Assembly: GCF_002001105.1 (NCBI RefSeq)
Contig: NZ_MUNP01000021.1
Span: forward strand, 20,082 to 84,081
Origin: Rhodanobacter sp. C06
Lineage (GTDB): Bacteria; Pseudomonadota; Gammaproteobacteria; Xanthomonadales; Rhodanobacteraceae
Reading direction: 5' to 3'
DNA: 64,000 nt
Below are positions 1-8,248 of this stretch, piece after piece; position 1 is the stretch's first letter, and every line of letters starts with the position of its first letter. Both the position numbers and the translations under genes were made by a program. The notes beneath the pieces were generated by a model that saw only the letters and a program-made list of their open reading frames with translations, made no database searches and had not been told where the DNA came from.

Positions 1-1
1 G

Positions 2-499
2 CCGCTGCGCGCCGTGCTGGTCGACGCTGTCCGCCCCGCGCCACGTCTGAGCGTGCCCGTGCATTGCCCGCAGGGCAGCGGCTGGACCGTGCGCGTGCCC
101 GTGCAGTTGCAGTTGTTCCGCCCCGTGCTGGTGACCAGTCGGCCGCTGCTGCGTGGCGACGGCCTGCGTCCCGCGGACGTGCGCGCCGAGGAGCGCGACG
201 TGACCCGGCTCGGCTACGGTTACCTCGACAACCTCGACCAAGTGGCCGGGCGCACCCTCGCCCGCGCCTTGCCCGAAGACAGCGTGCTCACCCCCTCCGC
301 ACTGGGCGGCCGGCGCATGGTGCGGGCGGGCGACCGCGTGCAGGTGGTGGCCCGGCTGGGCGACATCGTGGTGCGCGCCGACGGCGTGGCGCTGGGCAGC
401 GGCGACAACGGCGCCCGCCTGCGGGTGCGCAACGAGAGCTCGGGCAAGGTGGTCGACGCCATGGTCCATGCTCCCGGCGTGGTGCTGGCCCTCCCCTGA
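2..499 (+). CDS. flgA: Flagellar P-ring assembly chaperone FlgA (5'-truncated by window edge)
   Basis: The reading frame is open from the window edge and gives the last 165 residues. The visible part is the SAF-type C-terminal half of FlgA: a stretch with LRGDGLRPADV, then VRAGDRVQVVARLGDIVVRADGVALGSG and the closing RVRNESSGKVVDA. FlgA is a periplasmic chaperone that helps FlgI assemble into the P ring around the flagellar rod. The signal peptide and N-terminal domain lie before the window. The sigma-28 promoter and flgM follow directly, the usual flgA-flgM-flgN arrangement. Identity is confident from the C-terminal motif and the neighbours. Confidence 0.9.
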   Translation, partial: PLRAVLVDAVRPAPRLSVPVHCPQGSGWTVRVPVQLQLFRPVLVTSRPLLRGDGLRPADVRAEERDVTRLGYGYLDNLDQVAGRTLARALPEDSVLTPSALGGRRMVRAGDRVQVVARLGDIVVRADGVALGSGDNGARLRVRNESSGKVVDAMVHAPGVVLALP

Positions 500-535
500 G
501 CTCGCCGATGCCTTCCACCCCCCATTCCCAACCCC

Positions 536-562
536 TAAAGTTTCCGAACATCGGGCCGATGC
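536..562 (+). promoter_or_regulatory. Sigma-28 (FliA) promoter of flgMN
   Basis: TAAAGTTT at 536-543 is an exact match to the sigma-28 -35 element. It is followed by an 11-nt spacer and GCCGATGC at 555-562 (consensus GCCGATAA, 6 of 8). It lies about 38 nt before the flgM start. It would make flgM, the anti-FliA factor, a FliA target, giving the standard late-flagellar feedback loop. Confidence 0.88.
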
Positions 563-599
563 AACATTCACAGGGCCACTCCGCAGCGAGAACGGACGC

Positions 600-923
600 A
601 TGAATACGACCATTTCCAACAACGGCTTGCCGAAACTTCCGCAGGCCGCCGGCCAGCCGGGCAACAGCCCGGCGCCGGAATCCTCCGCCAGCGCCGCCGG
701 TGCCGGCGCGCCCGCGGCCAAGGCCGACGATCAGCTCAAGCTGACCGATTCGGCCAAGGCGTTGCAGCAGGCCGCGCGCACCGACGCGACCCCGGTCGAC
801 TCGCAGCGGGTGGAACGCGTGCGCCAGGCGCTGGCCGACGGCAGCTACAAGATCGACGCTGGACGCATCGCCGACCGCATGCTCGCCATGGAGCGACAGC
901 TCGGCGGCACGGACAAGGCATGA
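600..923 (+). CDS. flgM: Anti-sigma-28 factor FlgM
   Basis: This is a 107-residue protein starting at the ATG at 600. The N-terminal half is low-complexity (Ala, Pro, Gly, Ser), as expected for a largely disordered FlgM. The C-terminal half, with RVERVRQALADGSYKIDAG then RIADRMLAMERQL, matches the FlgM helical region that binds FliA. FlgM holds FliA inactive until the hook is finished and FlgM is exported. Its stop overlaps the flgN start (ATGA), so the two are translationally coupled. The upstream sigma-28 promoter supports the assignment. Confidence 0.92.
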   Translation: MNTTISNNGLPKLPQAAGQPGNSPAPESSASAAGAGAPAAKADDQLKLTDSAKALQQAARTDATPVDSQRVERVRQALADGSYKIDAGRIADRMLAMERQLGGTDKA

Positions 924-1366
924 GCCCGCCGCTGCGGCAGGAATTCACCCAGGCCCTCGCCGACGTGCAGGGCGAGATGCGCCAGGGGCTGGAGCAGCTC
1001 GCGCAGGTGCTCGAGGCCGAGCGCGCGGCGCTGGACGGCGGCGACATCGAGGCGCTCGACCGGGCCGGCGCGCGCAAGCAAGCGCTGATGCAGCAGCTGG
1101 AACAACTGGACGCGGAGCGCCGCCTGCTGGCGCGCGAGCAGCCGCAGGCTCCGGCAGGGCCGGATCCGGACTGGACCGCGATCGTGCAGTCGCTGCAGCA
1201 CTGCCACCGGCTCAACCAGCGCAACGGCGGCATCGTCGGCCAGCGCCTGCAGCTGGTGCGCCAGGCGCTCGCGGTGCTGACCGGGGCGGACAGCGACAGC
1301 GGGCTGTACGACCGCAGCGGCGAACTGCATGCCGGTGCACGTTCGCGTCCGCTGGCGGCGGCCTGA
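920..1366 (+). CDS. flgN: Flagellar export chaperone FlgN
   Basis: This 148-residue, mostly helical protein is rich in Gln, Glu and Leu heptads, for example from MRQGLEQLAQVLEAERAAL onward. That is typical of FlgN, the cytosolic chaperone that delivers the hook-filament junction proteins FlgK and FlgL to the flagellar export gate. Sequence conservation in this family is low, so the call rests on size, helical character and position directly after flgM (4-bp overlap). The last 15 or so residues look poorly conserved. Confidence 0.85.
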   Translation: MSPPLRQEFTQALADVQGEMRQGLEQLAQVLEAERAALDGGDIEALDRAGARKQALMQQLEQLDAERRLLAREQPQAPAGPDPDWTAIVQSLQHCHRLNQRNGGIVGQRLQLVRQALAVLTGADSDSGLYDRSGELHAGARSRPLAAA

Positions 1367-1463
1367 GCGAATTGAGCACTACGCCACCCGCATCCACGGT
1401 GGCAACCACAGCGCGCCACCGTTCGCGGCACGCTTTATCGTCCAACGTGATGCCGGATCGATC

Positions 1464-2744
1464 ATGAGCCCTTCCCCCACGCCCGCCGTATCCGCTGCCG
1501 CCGTCACCAGCAAATCCCCAGTCTACGAAGGCGTCACCCCGCCGCTGCCGGTGATGCGCGTGCCGCTGCTCAATCGCGAGCGCGAGCTGTTTGCCTACGA
1601 GATCCTGTTCCATCGCGAAAGCGGCGACGAAACGACCCTGCTGCAGAGCGTGCTGGGGATGATCACCGACGGTGCGCTGACCCGCCTGGTGCGCGGCAAC
1701 CGCGCGTTCCTCAACCTGCCGGCCGAACTGCTGCCGGAAGACGCCGACGTGCTGCTGCACCAGCCGCGCCTGGGCGTGGTGCTGCAACCGCATGTGGCCG
1801 ACGACGCGGCACTGATGAAGCGCCTGCAGCTGATGGCACAGCGCGGCTGCCAGTTCATGCTGGACGTGGGCGATCAGGATCTCGACCACGGCCTCCCGTT
1901 CGAAGCCCTGCTGCAGATGGTGCAACTGGTCCGGCTCGACGCCAGCCAGCTGGCGCCGGAAGTGCTGGCGCAACGCGCCGCGCACCTGCACGCGCGCGGA
2001 CTGCACGTGGTCGCCGGCCAGGTCAACGACCATCCCACCTACGAACACTGCCTGACCCTGCCGATGGAGGCGGTGCAGGGACGCTATCTGCTGGTGCCGC
2101 AGCCGATGGCCGTCCCCGTGCTGACCGCGAACCGCCTCAGCATGCTGCGCCTGCTGGGCGTGCTGCACGAAAGCAACCCGGGTCCGGTCGAGCTGGGCAA
2201 CATCGTGCGCGACGACGCGGTGCTCAGCTACAAGCTGCTGAGCTGCGTCAATTCGGCCTACTTCGCGTTGCCGCGGCAGCTGAAATCCGTGCAGCAGGCC
2301 GCGATCTTCTTCGGCGTCACCCGCATGCGCAACTGGGTCGACACCATGGCGATGTGCAGCATGGACGATCGTCCACCGGAGCTGTTGCGCGCCGCGCTGA
2401 TCCGCGCACACATGTGCGAGGAACTGGCCCAGGGCATGCCCCACGGGAGTGCCGAGATGGCGTTCACCGTCGGCCTGTTCTCGCTGCTGGACACCTTGAT
2501 GTGCGCGCCGATGGAATTCCTGCTGCCGCAACTGCGACTGGCACCCGAGATTAGCGACGCGCTGACCGGCCGCAGCGGCCCGTTCGGCGCAATCCTGCAG
2601 CAGATCCTCGCCTGGGAGGCGAACGAGCTGACCAGCGCGCAGGTGCCCCCGCAGCGCATCCAGCGACTGGCCACGATCTACCTCAACGCCACCCAATGGG
2701 CCGATCAGGTCTACGCCAGCGCGAACGAGAAGAGCATGCAGTAA
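1464..2744 (+). CDS. EAL-like/HDOD domain signalling protein (YuxH type)
   Basis: A 426-residue protein with an N-terminal EAL-like domain (about 30-215) and a C-terminal HDOD domain (about 220-400, with VELGNIVRDDAVLSYKLL and VNSAYFALP). The EAL signature is degenerate: YEIL stands where catalytic enzymes have YEAL-type residues, and the metal-binding DDFG-like segment is replaced by LDVGDQDLDHG. It is therefore probably not an active c-di-GMP phosphodiesterase and may act as a binding or scaffolding protein. It follows flgN by 97 bp on the same strand, suggesting a link to motility control. Start chosen at ATG 1464. The Shine-Dalgarno sequence is weak. Confidence 0.82.
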   Translation: MSPSPTPAVSAAAVTSKSPVYEGVTPPLPVMRVPLLNRERELFAYEILFHRESGDETTLLQSVLGMITDGALTRLVRGNRAFLNLPAELLPEDADVLLHQPRLGVVLQPHVADDAALMKRLQLMAQRGCQFMLDVGDQDLDHGLPFEALLQMVQLVRLDASQLAPEVLAQRAAHLHARGLHVVAGQVNDHPTYEHCLTLPMEAVQGRYLLVPQPMAVPVLTANRLSMLRLLGVLHESNPGPVELGNIVRDDAVLSYKLLSCVNSAYFALPRQLKSVQQAAIFFGVTRMRNWVDTMAMCSMDDRPPELLRAALIRAHMCEELAQGMPHGSAEMAFTVGLFSLLDTLMCAPMEFLLPQLRLAPEISDALTGRSGPFGAILQQILAWEANELTSAQVPPQRIQRLATIYLNATQWADQVYASANEKSMQ

Positions 2745-2820
2745 GCCCGGTTGCCAAGCTCATGCGGGCGACCGTGAGTGCTCCGGCCACCGCAGCGGCC
2801 GATTCCTGCGAGGCGCTCTT

Positions 2821-2895
2821 CAACAGCGAAGCTGGTCATCCAGTGTCTTTGTGTTCAATGGCTTGAAAGCCACTGGATGACCAGCTTCGCTGTTG
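2821..2895. repeat. Long palindromic repeat (25-bp arms) with a partial third copy
   Basis: Arms 2821-2845 and 2871-2895 are perfect 25-bp reverse complements separated by 25 nt. The loop itself contains the small inverted repeat TTCAA/TTGAA. The flanks continue the symmetry imperfectly. A partial copy, GCTGTTGAAGAGTGCCTCGC, recurs at 2926-2945 in the same sense as the reverse complement of the left flank. This looks like a REP/BIME-type dispersed element and could also act as a bidirectional terminator between the flagellar genes and rhtC. The rest of 2745-3043 shows nothing else. Confidence 0.8.
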
Positions 2896-3043
2896 TGAAG
2901 CGTCTCCTGCTTGACCAGCCCTCCCGCTGTTGAAGAGTGCCTCGCTGGGATGACGAGCAAAATCTGGGTTGCATTAGCGGAGCCGCGCGTTCGCCCTTCT
3001 CACGAGAGCCGGCATGGCGTCGACGGCGGCTTCGCGGCCAGCC

Positions 3044-3673
3044 TCAGGCCGCGCGTCTGGCGAAGATCAGGTGCAAGCCGAACAGCATGAACACCGCGCC
3101 GGCGCAGCCGTCGATCCAGCGGCGCAGGCGCAGGTAGCCGCGGCGCATCGCCGGCAGCGCGAACACGCCGGCCACCAGGGTGAACCACAGCAAGGTCTCG
3201 GCCACCACCATCGACCACAACCCCCAGCGTGCCCAGGCACTCTGCCCGTCGCCCACGAAGGCAGAGAAGATGCTGCCGAAATACACCACCACCTTGGGAT
3301 TGGCGAGGTTGGTGAACAGGCCGTTGCGCATGGCGCGCCATGCACCGTCTGCCAGTTTCACCGCATGCACCGGCGCACCGCCGGCAGGCGCCTTCAGCGC
3401 GCCACGCAGCATCTTCAAACCCATCCAGCACAAGTAGGCGCCGCCGCACACGGCGATCGCGCGTTCCAGCCACAGCAGCCGATGCAGCAACAGCTGCAGG
3501 CCAAGCAGCGCCAGCGCGGCCCACACTGCCACGCCCAGCGTGATGCCCGCCACGCCGGCCAGCGCCTCGCGGCGCGAATGGCTCACCGCGGTCTGCGAGA
3601 CGTAGAAGAAATCCGGGCCGGGGCTCATCAGGGCGATCAGCTGCACCACGGCGATGGTGAGGAACAGGCTCAT
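3044..3673 (-). CDS. rhtC: LysE/RhtB-family exporter, RhtC-like (threonine efflux)
   Basis: A 209-residue membrane protein with about six hydrophobic segments. It opens with VVQLIALMSPGPDFFYVSQT and carries GGAYLCWMGLKMLRGALK, LFTNLANPKVVVYFGS and MRRGYLRLRRWIDG. This pattern matches the LysE/RhtB exporter family and is particularly close to what I recall of E. coli RhtC, which exports threonine and homoserine. Inner-membrane location. Substrate is inferred from similarity only. It is divergent from the nucleoside symporter gene with a 155-bp intergenic region. Confidence 0.8.
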   Translation of the reverse strand: MSLFLTIAVVQLIALMSPGPDFFYVSQTAVSHSRREALAGVAGITLGVAVWAALALLGLQLLLHRLLWLERAIAVCGGAYLCWMGLKMLRGALKAPAGGAPVHAVKLADGAWRAMRNGLFTNLANPKVVVYFGSIFSAFVGDGQSAWARWGLWSMVVAETLLWFTLVAGVFALPAMRRGYLRLRRWIDGCAGAVFMLFGLHLIFARRAA

Positions 3674-3828
3674 GCGGCACGCTGCGGATGCGGTGGCGGG
3701 AGGCGCAGTGTAGCCTCCGGCGGCTGTGCGGCGCGCCTTGCCGGCTTCCCGGAAATTCCTCTACCCTGCCCCGAACCAAGCAGCATGGCCAAGGGATCGT
3801 CCCCGGCCACCCAGGGGATGCACCTGCC

Positions 3829-5115
3829 ATGAGCCTCAAGCTCCGCCTCACCGTCCTGAATTTCCTGCAGTACTACATCTGGGGGGCGTGGCTGCTGACC
3901 ATCGGCACGTGGTGGTTCCAGACCCAGCACTGGTCGGGCACCAGCTTCGGCGCGATCTTCTCGACCATGGGCATCGCCTCGCTGTTCATGCCCTCGCTGG
4001 CCGGCATCGTGGCGGACAAGTGGATCAACGCCGAGCAGCTGTACGGGTTGTTCCAGATTGCCGGCGCGGTGGTGCTGTTCGCGATCCCGCACGTCAGCGA
4101 CCCGCAGCAGATGTTCTGGGTGATGCTGCTGAACATGTGCTTCTACATGCCCACGATCTCGCTGGCGATCACGGTGGCGTTCAACGCGCTGAAGCAGGAT
4201 GGCCTCGACGTGGTCGCCACCTATCCGCCGATCCGCGTGTGGGGCACGATCGGCTTCATCGCCGCCACCTGGACCACCAGCCTGCTGGGCTTCAAGGCCT
4301 CGCCCGCGCAGTTCCACGTGGCCGCGGGCGCTTCGCTGCTGCTGGGCCTGTACGCCTTCACCCTGCCGAAGTGCCCGCCCAAACTCGATGCCGCGCACAG
4401 CCGCACGCTGGTGGACCGGCTCGGCCTCACCTCGTTCGTGCTGTTCAAGAACCGCAACATGGCGGTGTTCTTCGTCTTCGCCATGTTGCTGGGTGCGGCG
4501 CTGCAGCTGACCAACGCCTACGGCGACGCCTTCCTCAGCGACTTCGTGAAGGTGCCCGAGTACGCGAACCTGCTGACGGTGAAGTACTCCACCATCATCA
4601 TCTCGATCTCGCAGTTCTCCGAAACCGCATTCATCCTCACCATCCCGTTCTTCCTGAAGCGCTTCGGCATCAAGGCGGTGATGACGATGAGCATGCTGGC
4701 GTGGGTGCTGCGCTTCGGCCTGTTCGCGTTCGGCAACCCGGAGCCGCTCGGCGGGCTGTGGATGATCGTGTTGTCGTGCATCGTCTACGGCATGGCGTTC
4801 GACTTCTTCAACATCTCCGGCTCGCTGTTCGTCGAGGGCCAGGCCGACCCGAAGATCCGCGCCAGCGCGCAAGGCCTGTTCATGCTGATGACGAACGGTG
4901 TCGGCGCGGTGCTGGGCAGCCTGGCCGCCGGCTTCGTGATCGACCACTTCTTCACCAACCACGCCTGCGACGACAGCGTGCTGATCTGCAAGGACTGGCA
5001 TGGCATCTGGCTGGCCTTCGCCGGCTACGCGCTGGTGATGGCACTGCTGTTCGTGCCGCTGTTCAAGCACCGGCACGACCCGGCTGCGGCCGGCCGCGTG
5101 GTGCCCACTCACTAG
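3829..5115 (+). CDS. Nucleoside:H+ symporter (NupG/XapB-type MFS)
   Basis: A 428-residue polytopic membrane protein. The N-terminus LRLTVLNFLQYYIWGAWLLT and the segments SLFMPSLAGIVADKW, PIRVWGTIGFIAATW and FDFFNISGSLFVEGQADP are characteristic of the nucleoside proton symporter branch of MFS (NupG, XapB). It would import nucleosides across the inner membrane. There are about 12 hydrophobic segments. Start chosen at ATG 3829, which matches the family N-terminus. No pathway partner is adjacent. Convergent with the diguanylate cyclase gene, only 11 bp apart. Confidence 0.85.
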   Translation: MSLKLRLTVLNFLQYYIWGAWLLTIGTWWFQTQHWSGTSFGAIFSTMGIASLFMPSLAGIVADKWINAEQLYGLFQIAGAVVLFAIPHVSDPQQMFWVMLLNMCFYMPTISLAITVAFNALKQDGLDVVATYPPIRVWGTIGFIAATWTTSLLGFKASPAQFHVAAGASLLLGLYAFTLPKCPPKLDAAHSRTLVDRLGLTSFVLFKNRNMAVFFVFAMLLGAALQLTNAYGDAFLSDFVKVPEYANLLTVKYSTIIISISQFSETAFILTIPFFLKRFGIKAVMTMSMLAWVLRFGLFAFGNPEPLGGLWMIVLSCIVYGMAFDFFNISGSLFVEGQADPKIRASAQGLFMLMTNGVGAVLGSLAAGFVIDHFFTNHACDDSVLICKDWHGIWLAFAGYALVMALLFVPLFKHRHDPAAAGRVVPTH

Positions 5116-5126
5116 GGATGCTCTGA

Positions 5127-6905
5127 TCAGCCCGCCAGCTTGCTCGCCACCACCTGGTCGCGGCCGCCGGACTTGGCCGAGTACAGCGCCAGGTCGGCGG
5201 CGCGCATCCAGCTCGACAAGTCGTGGCAGCGCACGCCGTCGAATTGCGCCACGCCGATGCTGATCGTCAGCCGAGTCACCAGCAGATCCTTCGGCAACTC
5301 CAGCGCAGCGGTTCCCGCGCGCAGGGTTTCCGCCAGGCGCATGCCGGCCGTCAGGCCCGCCTGCGGGCACAACACGGCGAATTCCTCCCCGCCGATGCGC
5401 GCCACGAAACACGCATCGGACACGGCGCTGCGCAGGTAGTCGGTGAGGACCCGCAGCACGCGGTCGCCTTGCGGGTGGCCGATGCTGTCGTTGATGCTCT
5501 TGAAATGGTCGATGTCGATCAGCAGCAGCACGTGCGGCGGCGCGTGCGCCTCGCGTGGACGACCCAGCAGCTCAGTGGCGCGCTGCTGGAACGCGCGCCG
5601 GTTCGCCATGCCGGTGAGCGGATCGCGCAAGGTCTGCGCCTGCAGCTCGGCGGCGTGCCGGCGCTGCGAACGCAGCAACAGCACGAGCAGACCGACGATC
5701 AGCAGCAAGGCCCCCGCCAGCAGCGCGATCGTCACGCTGACCAGGCGCTGGCGCCGCTGCTGCTCGCGCCGGCGTGCCGCTTCGGCCTCCGCCGCCTTGA
5801 GTTGCAGGTCCTTCAGCTCGTTGGCGTGCTCCAGCTCGCTGATGCGCAGCTCCTTCTCGCGCGCGGCGTAGCGCTGCTCCAGCTCGACCTCGATCGCGCG
5901 CAGCGCCGGCGTGTCGAAGGCACTGGCGATTCGCGTCGCCTCGCGCTCATCGGCCAAGGCCTGGCGCAGGTCGCCGGCCCGCTCGGCCAACCGGCTCTCC
6001 ACCCTCAGCATGTCGATCAGCTGGCCGTTGATGCCTGCCTTGCGCGCCAGCGCCACGGCCTCGCGTATCCGCGCGTACGCCTGGCGATGATGGCCCAGCG
6101 CCGCCTCGGCCTGGGCGATGTTGGTGCTGGAGCCCAGTGCGTCGCTGACCCGCCCCGCGGCCAGCTCCTGCTTCAACGAAGCCTCGGACAAGGCCAGCGC
6201 CTCGCGCGCGCGCCCCTGCTTCAGGTACATCTGGGCCAGGTTGTCGCCCACCATCACCACCAGTTGCCTCGCCTTGGCCTTGGCGTAGTACTGGCGCGAA
6301 CGTTCGTAGGCGGCGGCCGCATCGTCGACCCGGTTCAGCGTGGCCAGGGCGATGCCCACGTCGTTTTCCGCGTCGCCGATACCGAAGTCGTCGCCCAGCG
6401 CGCGGTAGGCCGCCACCGCCTCCCGGCACAGCGGCAGGGCCTTGGCCGGCTTTTCGTCGAGCGCATAGGCGTCGCAGAGCTGGAAGCGCGCCCAGGCCAT
6501 GGTTTCCGGATCGCTCTCCCCCAGCACCTTGTCCGCCGCTCGCAACGCCTCTCCCATCCCGTCGCCGAGGCCGTTGGCGATGTCATGGCGCGCGCGCAGG
6601 AAGCCCGCGGCGGCAGCGGCCACCGGGTCGTGCGCCGCCGTGGCCAGGCCGTCGAGCCGCAGCGTGGCCTCGGCCAGCGCCGCATCGTCGTTGCTGTTGA
6701 TCGCGGCCGTGCCCATGCCCCACAGCAGTTCGCGTTCGCGTGCGGGAAGGAGGCCGGTGCCGGCCTGGTCGAGTTGCTGGCGCACGAAGGCGATCAGGCC
6801 ATGCGGATCGGTCACCGCGCTTTCGCGGAACGCGTTCATCGGCACGGCGACGACAGGCGTCGCCGTCAGCGCCAGCAGCAGACCCAGCCACGCCCCCCGT
6901 CGCAT
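5127..6905 (-). CDS. Diguanylate cyclase with periplasmic TPR sensor domain
   Basis: A 592-residue protein: signal peptide (about 1-20, MRRGAWLGLLLALTATPVVA), a long helical TPR-type region (about 60-360), a transmembrane segment near 390-412 and a C-terminal GGDEF domain (about 425-590). The domain contains RDPLTGMANRRAF, DIDHFKSINDSIGHPQGD and the active-site GGEEF. It should make c-di-GMP in the cytoplasm in response to a periplasmic cue. The position 5 residues before GGEEF does not read RxxD, so the common product-inhibition I-site appears absent. A heptad-rich linker (AARRREQQRRQRL) precedes the membrane segment. No ligand can be inferred. Confidence 0.88.
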   Translation of the reverse strand: MRRGAWLGLLLALTATPVVAVPMNAFRESAVTDPHGLIAFVRQQLDQAGTGLLPARERELLWGMGTAAINSNDDAALAEATLRLDGLATAAHDPVAAAAAGFLRARHDIANGLGDGMGEALRAADKVLGESDPETMAWARFQLCDAYALDEKPAKALPLCREAVAAYRALGDDFGIGDAENDVGIALATLNRVDDAAAAYERSRQYYAKAKARQLVVMVGDNLAQMYLKQGRAREALALSEASLKQELAAGRVSDALGSSTNIAQAEAALGHHRQAYARIREAVALARKAGINGQLIDMLRVESRLAERAGDLRQALADEREATRIASAFDTPALRAIEVELEQRYAAREKELRISELEHANELKDLQLKAAEAEAARRREQQRRQRLVSVTIALLAGALLLIVGLLVLLLRSQRRHAAELQAQTLRDPLTGMANRRAFQQRATELLGRPREAHAPPHVLLLIDIDHFKSINDSIGHPQGDRVLRVLTDYLRSAVSDACFVARIGGEEFAVLCPQAGLTAGMRLAETLRAGTAALELPKDLLVTRLTISIGVAQFDGVRCHDLSSWMRAADLALYSAKSGGRDQVVASKLAG

Positions 6906-7193
6906 CTAAAGCCCATTCCCTGTCAAGTGCCTCTCGGTCGCGATCATAGCTTTTCCGGACGCTCGTCACACTCACTGGAGCGTGCTCAATGTCTCAGCGT
7001 GGCCCGCGTTGCCTTGCCGTGGCCTTCGGGTGGTGGCGCGCGGCGCAGCGCCTGCCTGGCTGGCAGGTCAAGCCGCATGCTGCCGCATGGCGCCCATGGC
7101 AAGACAGCCCGAAGGGCCGGGATTGTTTGTCGACATGCCTGCGTGCAAACAGCTTGCGGCGCGGGTCATGCGGAGACATTGAACAGGCTCTTA

Positions 7194-7199
7194 TACAAT
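7194..7199 (+). promoter_or_regulatory. -10 element (TACAAT) placing the start point at or next to the dusB ATG
   Basis: TTATACAAT at 7191-7199 contains a good -10 box whose 3' end is 6 nt before the ATG at 7206. Initiation 6-7 nt downstream would fall on or within one base of the A of the start codon. No Shine-Dalgarno sequence precedes the ATG. This suggests a leaderless dusB mRNA (inference). No convincing -35 is seen. Nothing else is recognisable in the 300-bp divergent interval 6906-7205. Confidence 0.45.
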
Positions 7200-7205
7200 G
7201 CTCGG

Positions 7206-8192
7206 ATGCAGATCGGCCCTTACCGCATCGACCCGCCGCTGGCGTTGGCCCCCATGGCCGGCGTCACCGACAAGCCGTTCCGCCTGCTGTGCAAGCGGCT
7301 GGGCGCGGGGCTGGCCGTGTCGGAGATGACCACGGCCGATCCGCGGCTGTGGCACACCACCAAGTCGCTGCGCCGCATGGACCATGCCGGTGAGCCCGAG
7401 CCGGTGAGCGTGCAGATCGCCGGCTACGACCCGGCGATGCTGGCCGAGGCGGCGCGCTGCAACGCCGCCAACGGCGCACAGATCATCGACATCAACATGG
7501 GCTGCCCGGCGAAGAAGGTCTGCAACGTGTGGTCCGGCTCCGCCCTGCTGCAGGACGAGCCGCTGGTGGCGCGCATCTGCAAGGCGGTGGTGGACGCGGT
7601 GGACGTGCCGGTGACGCTGAAGTTCCGCACCGGCTGGGATCGCGAGCACAAGAACGCGTTGAGCATCGCCCGCCTCGCCGAGGACGCAGGCATCGCCGCG
7701 CTGGCGCTGCACGGCCGCACCCGCGCCGACAAGTACGAGGGCGAGGCCGAGTACGAAACCATCGCCGCTGTGAAGGCCAGCGTGCGCATCCCGGTATTCG
7801 CCAACGGCGACGTCACCACACCGGAGCAGGCGCGGCACGTGCTGGCCGCCACCGGCGCGGATGCGCTGATGATCGGCCGCGGCGCGCAGGGCCGGCCGTG
7901 GATCTTCCGCGAGATCGCGCACTACCTGACCAGCGGCGAAAAGCTGCCCGAGCCCACGCCAGCCGAGGTCGCCACGATACTTATCGGCCACCTCGAACAC
8001 CTCTACGCGTTCTACGGCGAGCTGTCCGGCTTGCGCATCGCGCGCAAGCACCTGGGCTGGTACGCGAAGGACCGCCCGGAAAACGCCGCCTTTCGCCACG
8101 TGGTGAACCGCGCCGAGAGCGCGTACGAACAACTGCGCCTCACCCGCGACTACTTCGACGCGCTGGCGGCCGGGGTGGCACTGGCGGCGTGA
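7206..8192 (+). CDS. dusB: tRNA dihydrouridine synthase B
   Basis: A 328-residue FMN-dependent TIM-barrel enzyme that reduces uridine to dihydrouridine in the tRNA D-loop. Signatures: LALAPMAGVTDKPFRLLC, INMGCPAKKV (catalytic Cys100), LKFRTGWD, LALHGRTRADKY, ANGDVTTPEQA, MIGRGAQGRPWIF and IARKHLGWY. The GRGAQGRPWIF plus RKHLGWY combination fits the DusB subgroup rather than DusA or DusC. The usual fis partner of enterobacterial dusB is not adjacent. The ATG at 7206 is the only reasonable start, and no ribosome-binding site is visible (see the promoter entry). Confidence 0.9.
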   Translation: MQIGPYRIDPPLALAPMAGVTDKPFRLLCKRLGAGLAVSEMTTADPRLWHTTKSLRRMDHAGEPEPVSVQIAGYDPAMLAEAARCNAANGAQIIDINMGCPAKKVCNVWSGSALLQDEPLVARICKAVVDAVDVPVTLKFRTGWDREHKNALSIARLAEDAGIAALALHGRTRADKYEGEAEYETIAAVKASVRIPVFANGDVTTPEQARHVLAATGADALMIGRGAQGRPWIFREIAHYLTSGEKLPEPTPAEVATILIGHLEHLYAFYGELSGLRIARKHLGWYAKDRPENAAFRHVVNRAESAYEQLRLTRDYFDALAAGVALAA

Positions 8193-8248
8193 GTAGGGCG
8201 CCGGCCGGTGGCGGATGCCGTCGTCGGCCACGCGCGTGCGCGTCGCGC

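Noticed and set aside
5223..8192. 989-codon plus-strand frame spanning the cyclase gene and dusB
   Set aside because: Only the last 328 codons (dusB) are real. The upstream part is antisense to the diguanylate cyclase gene.
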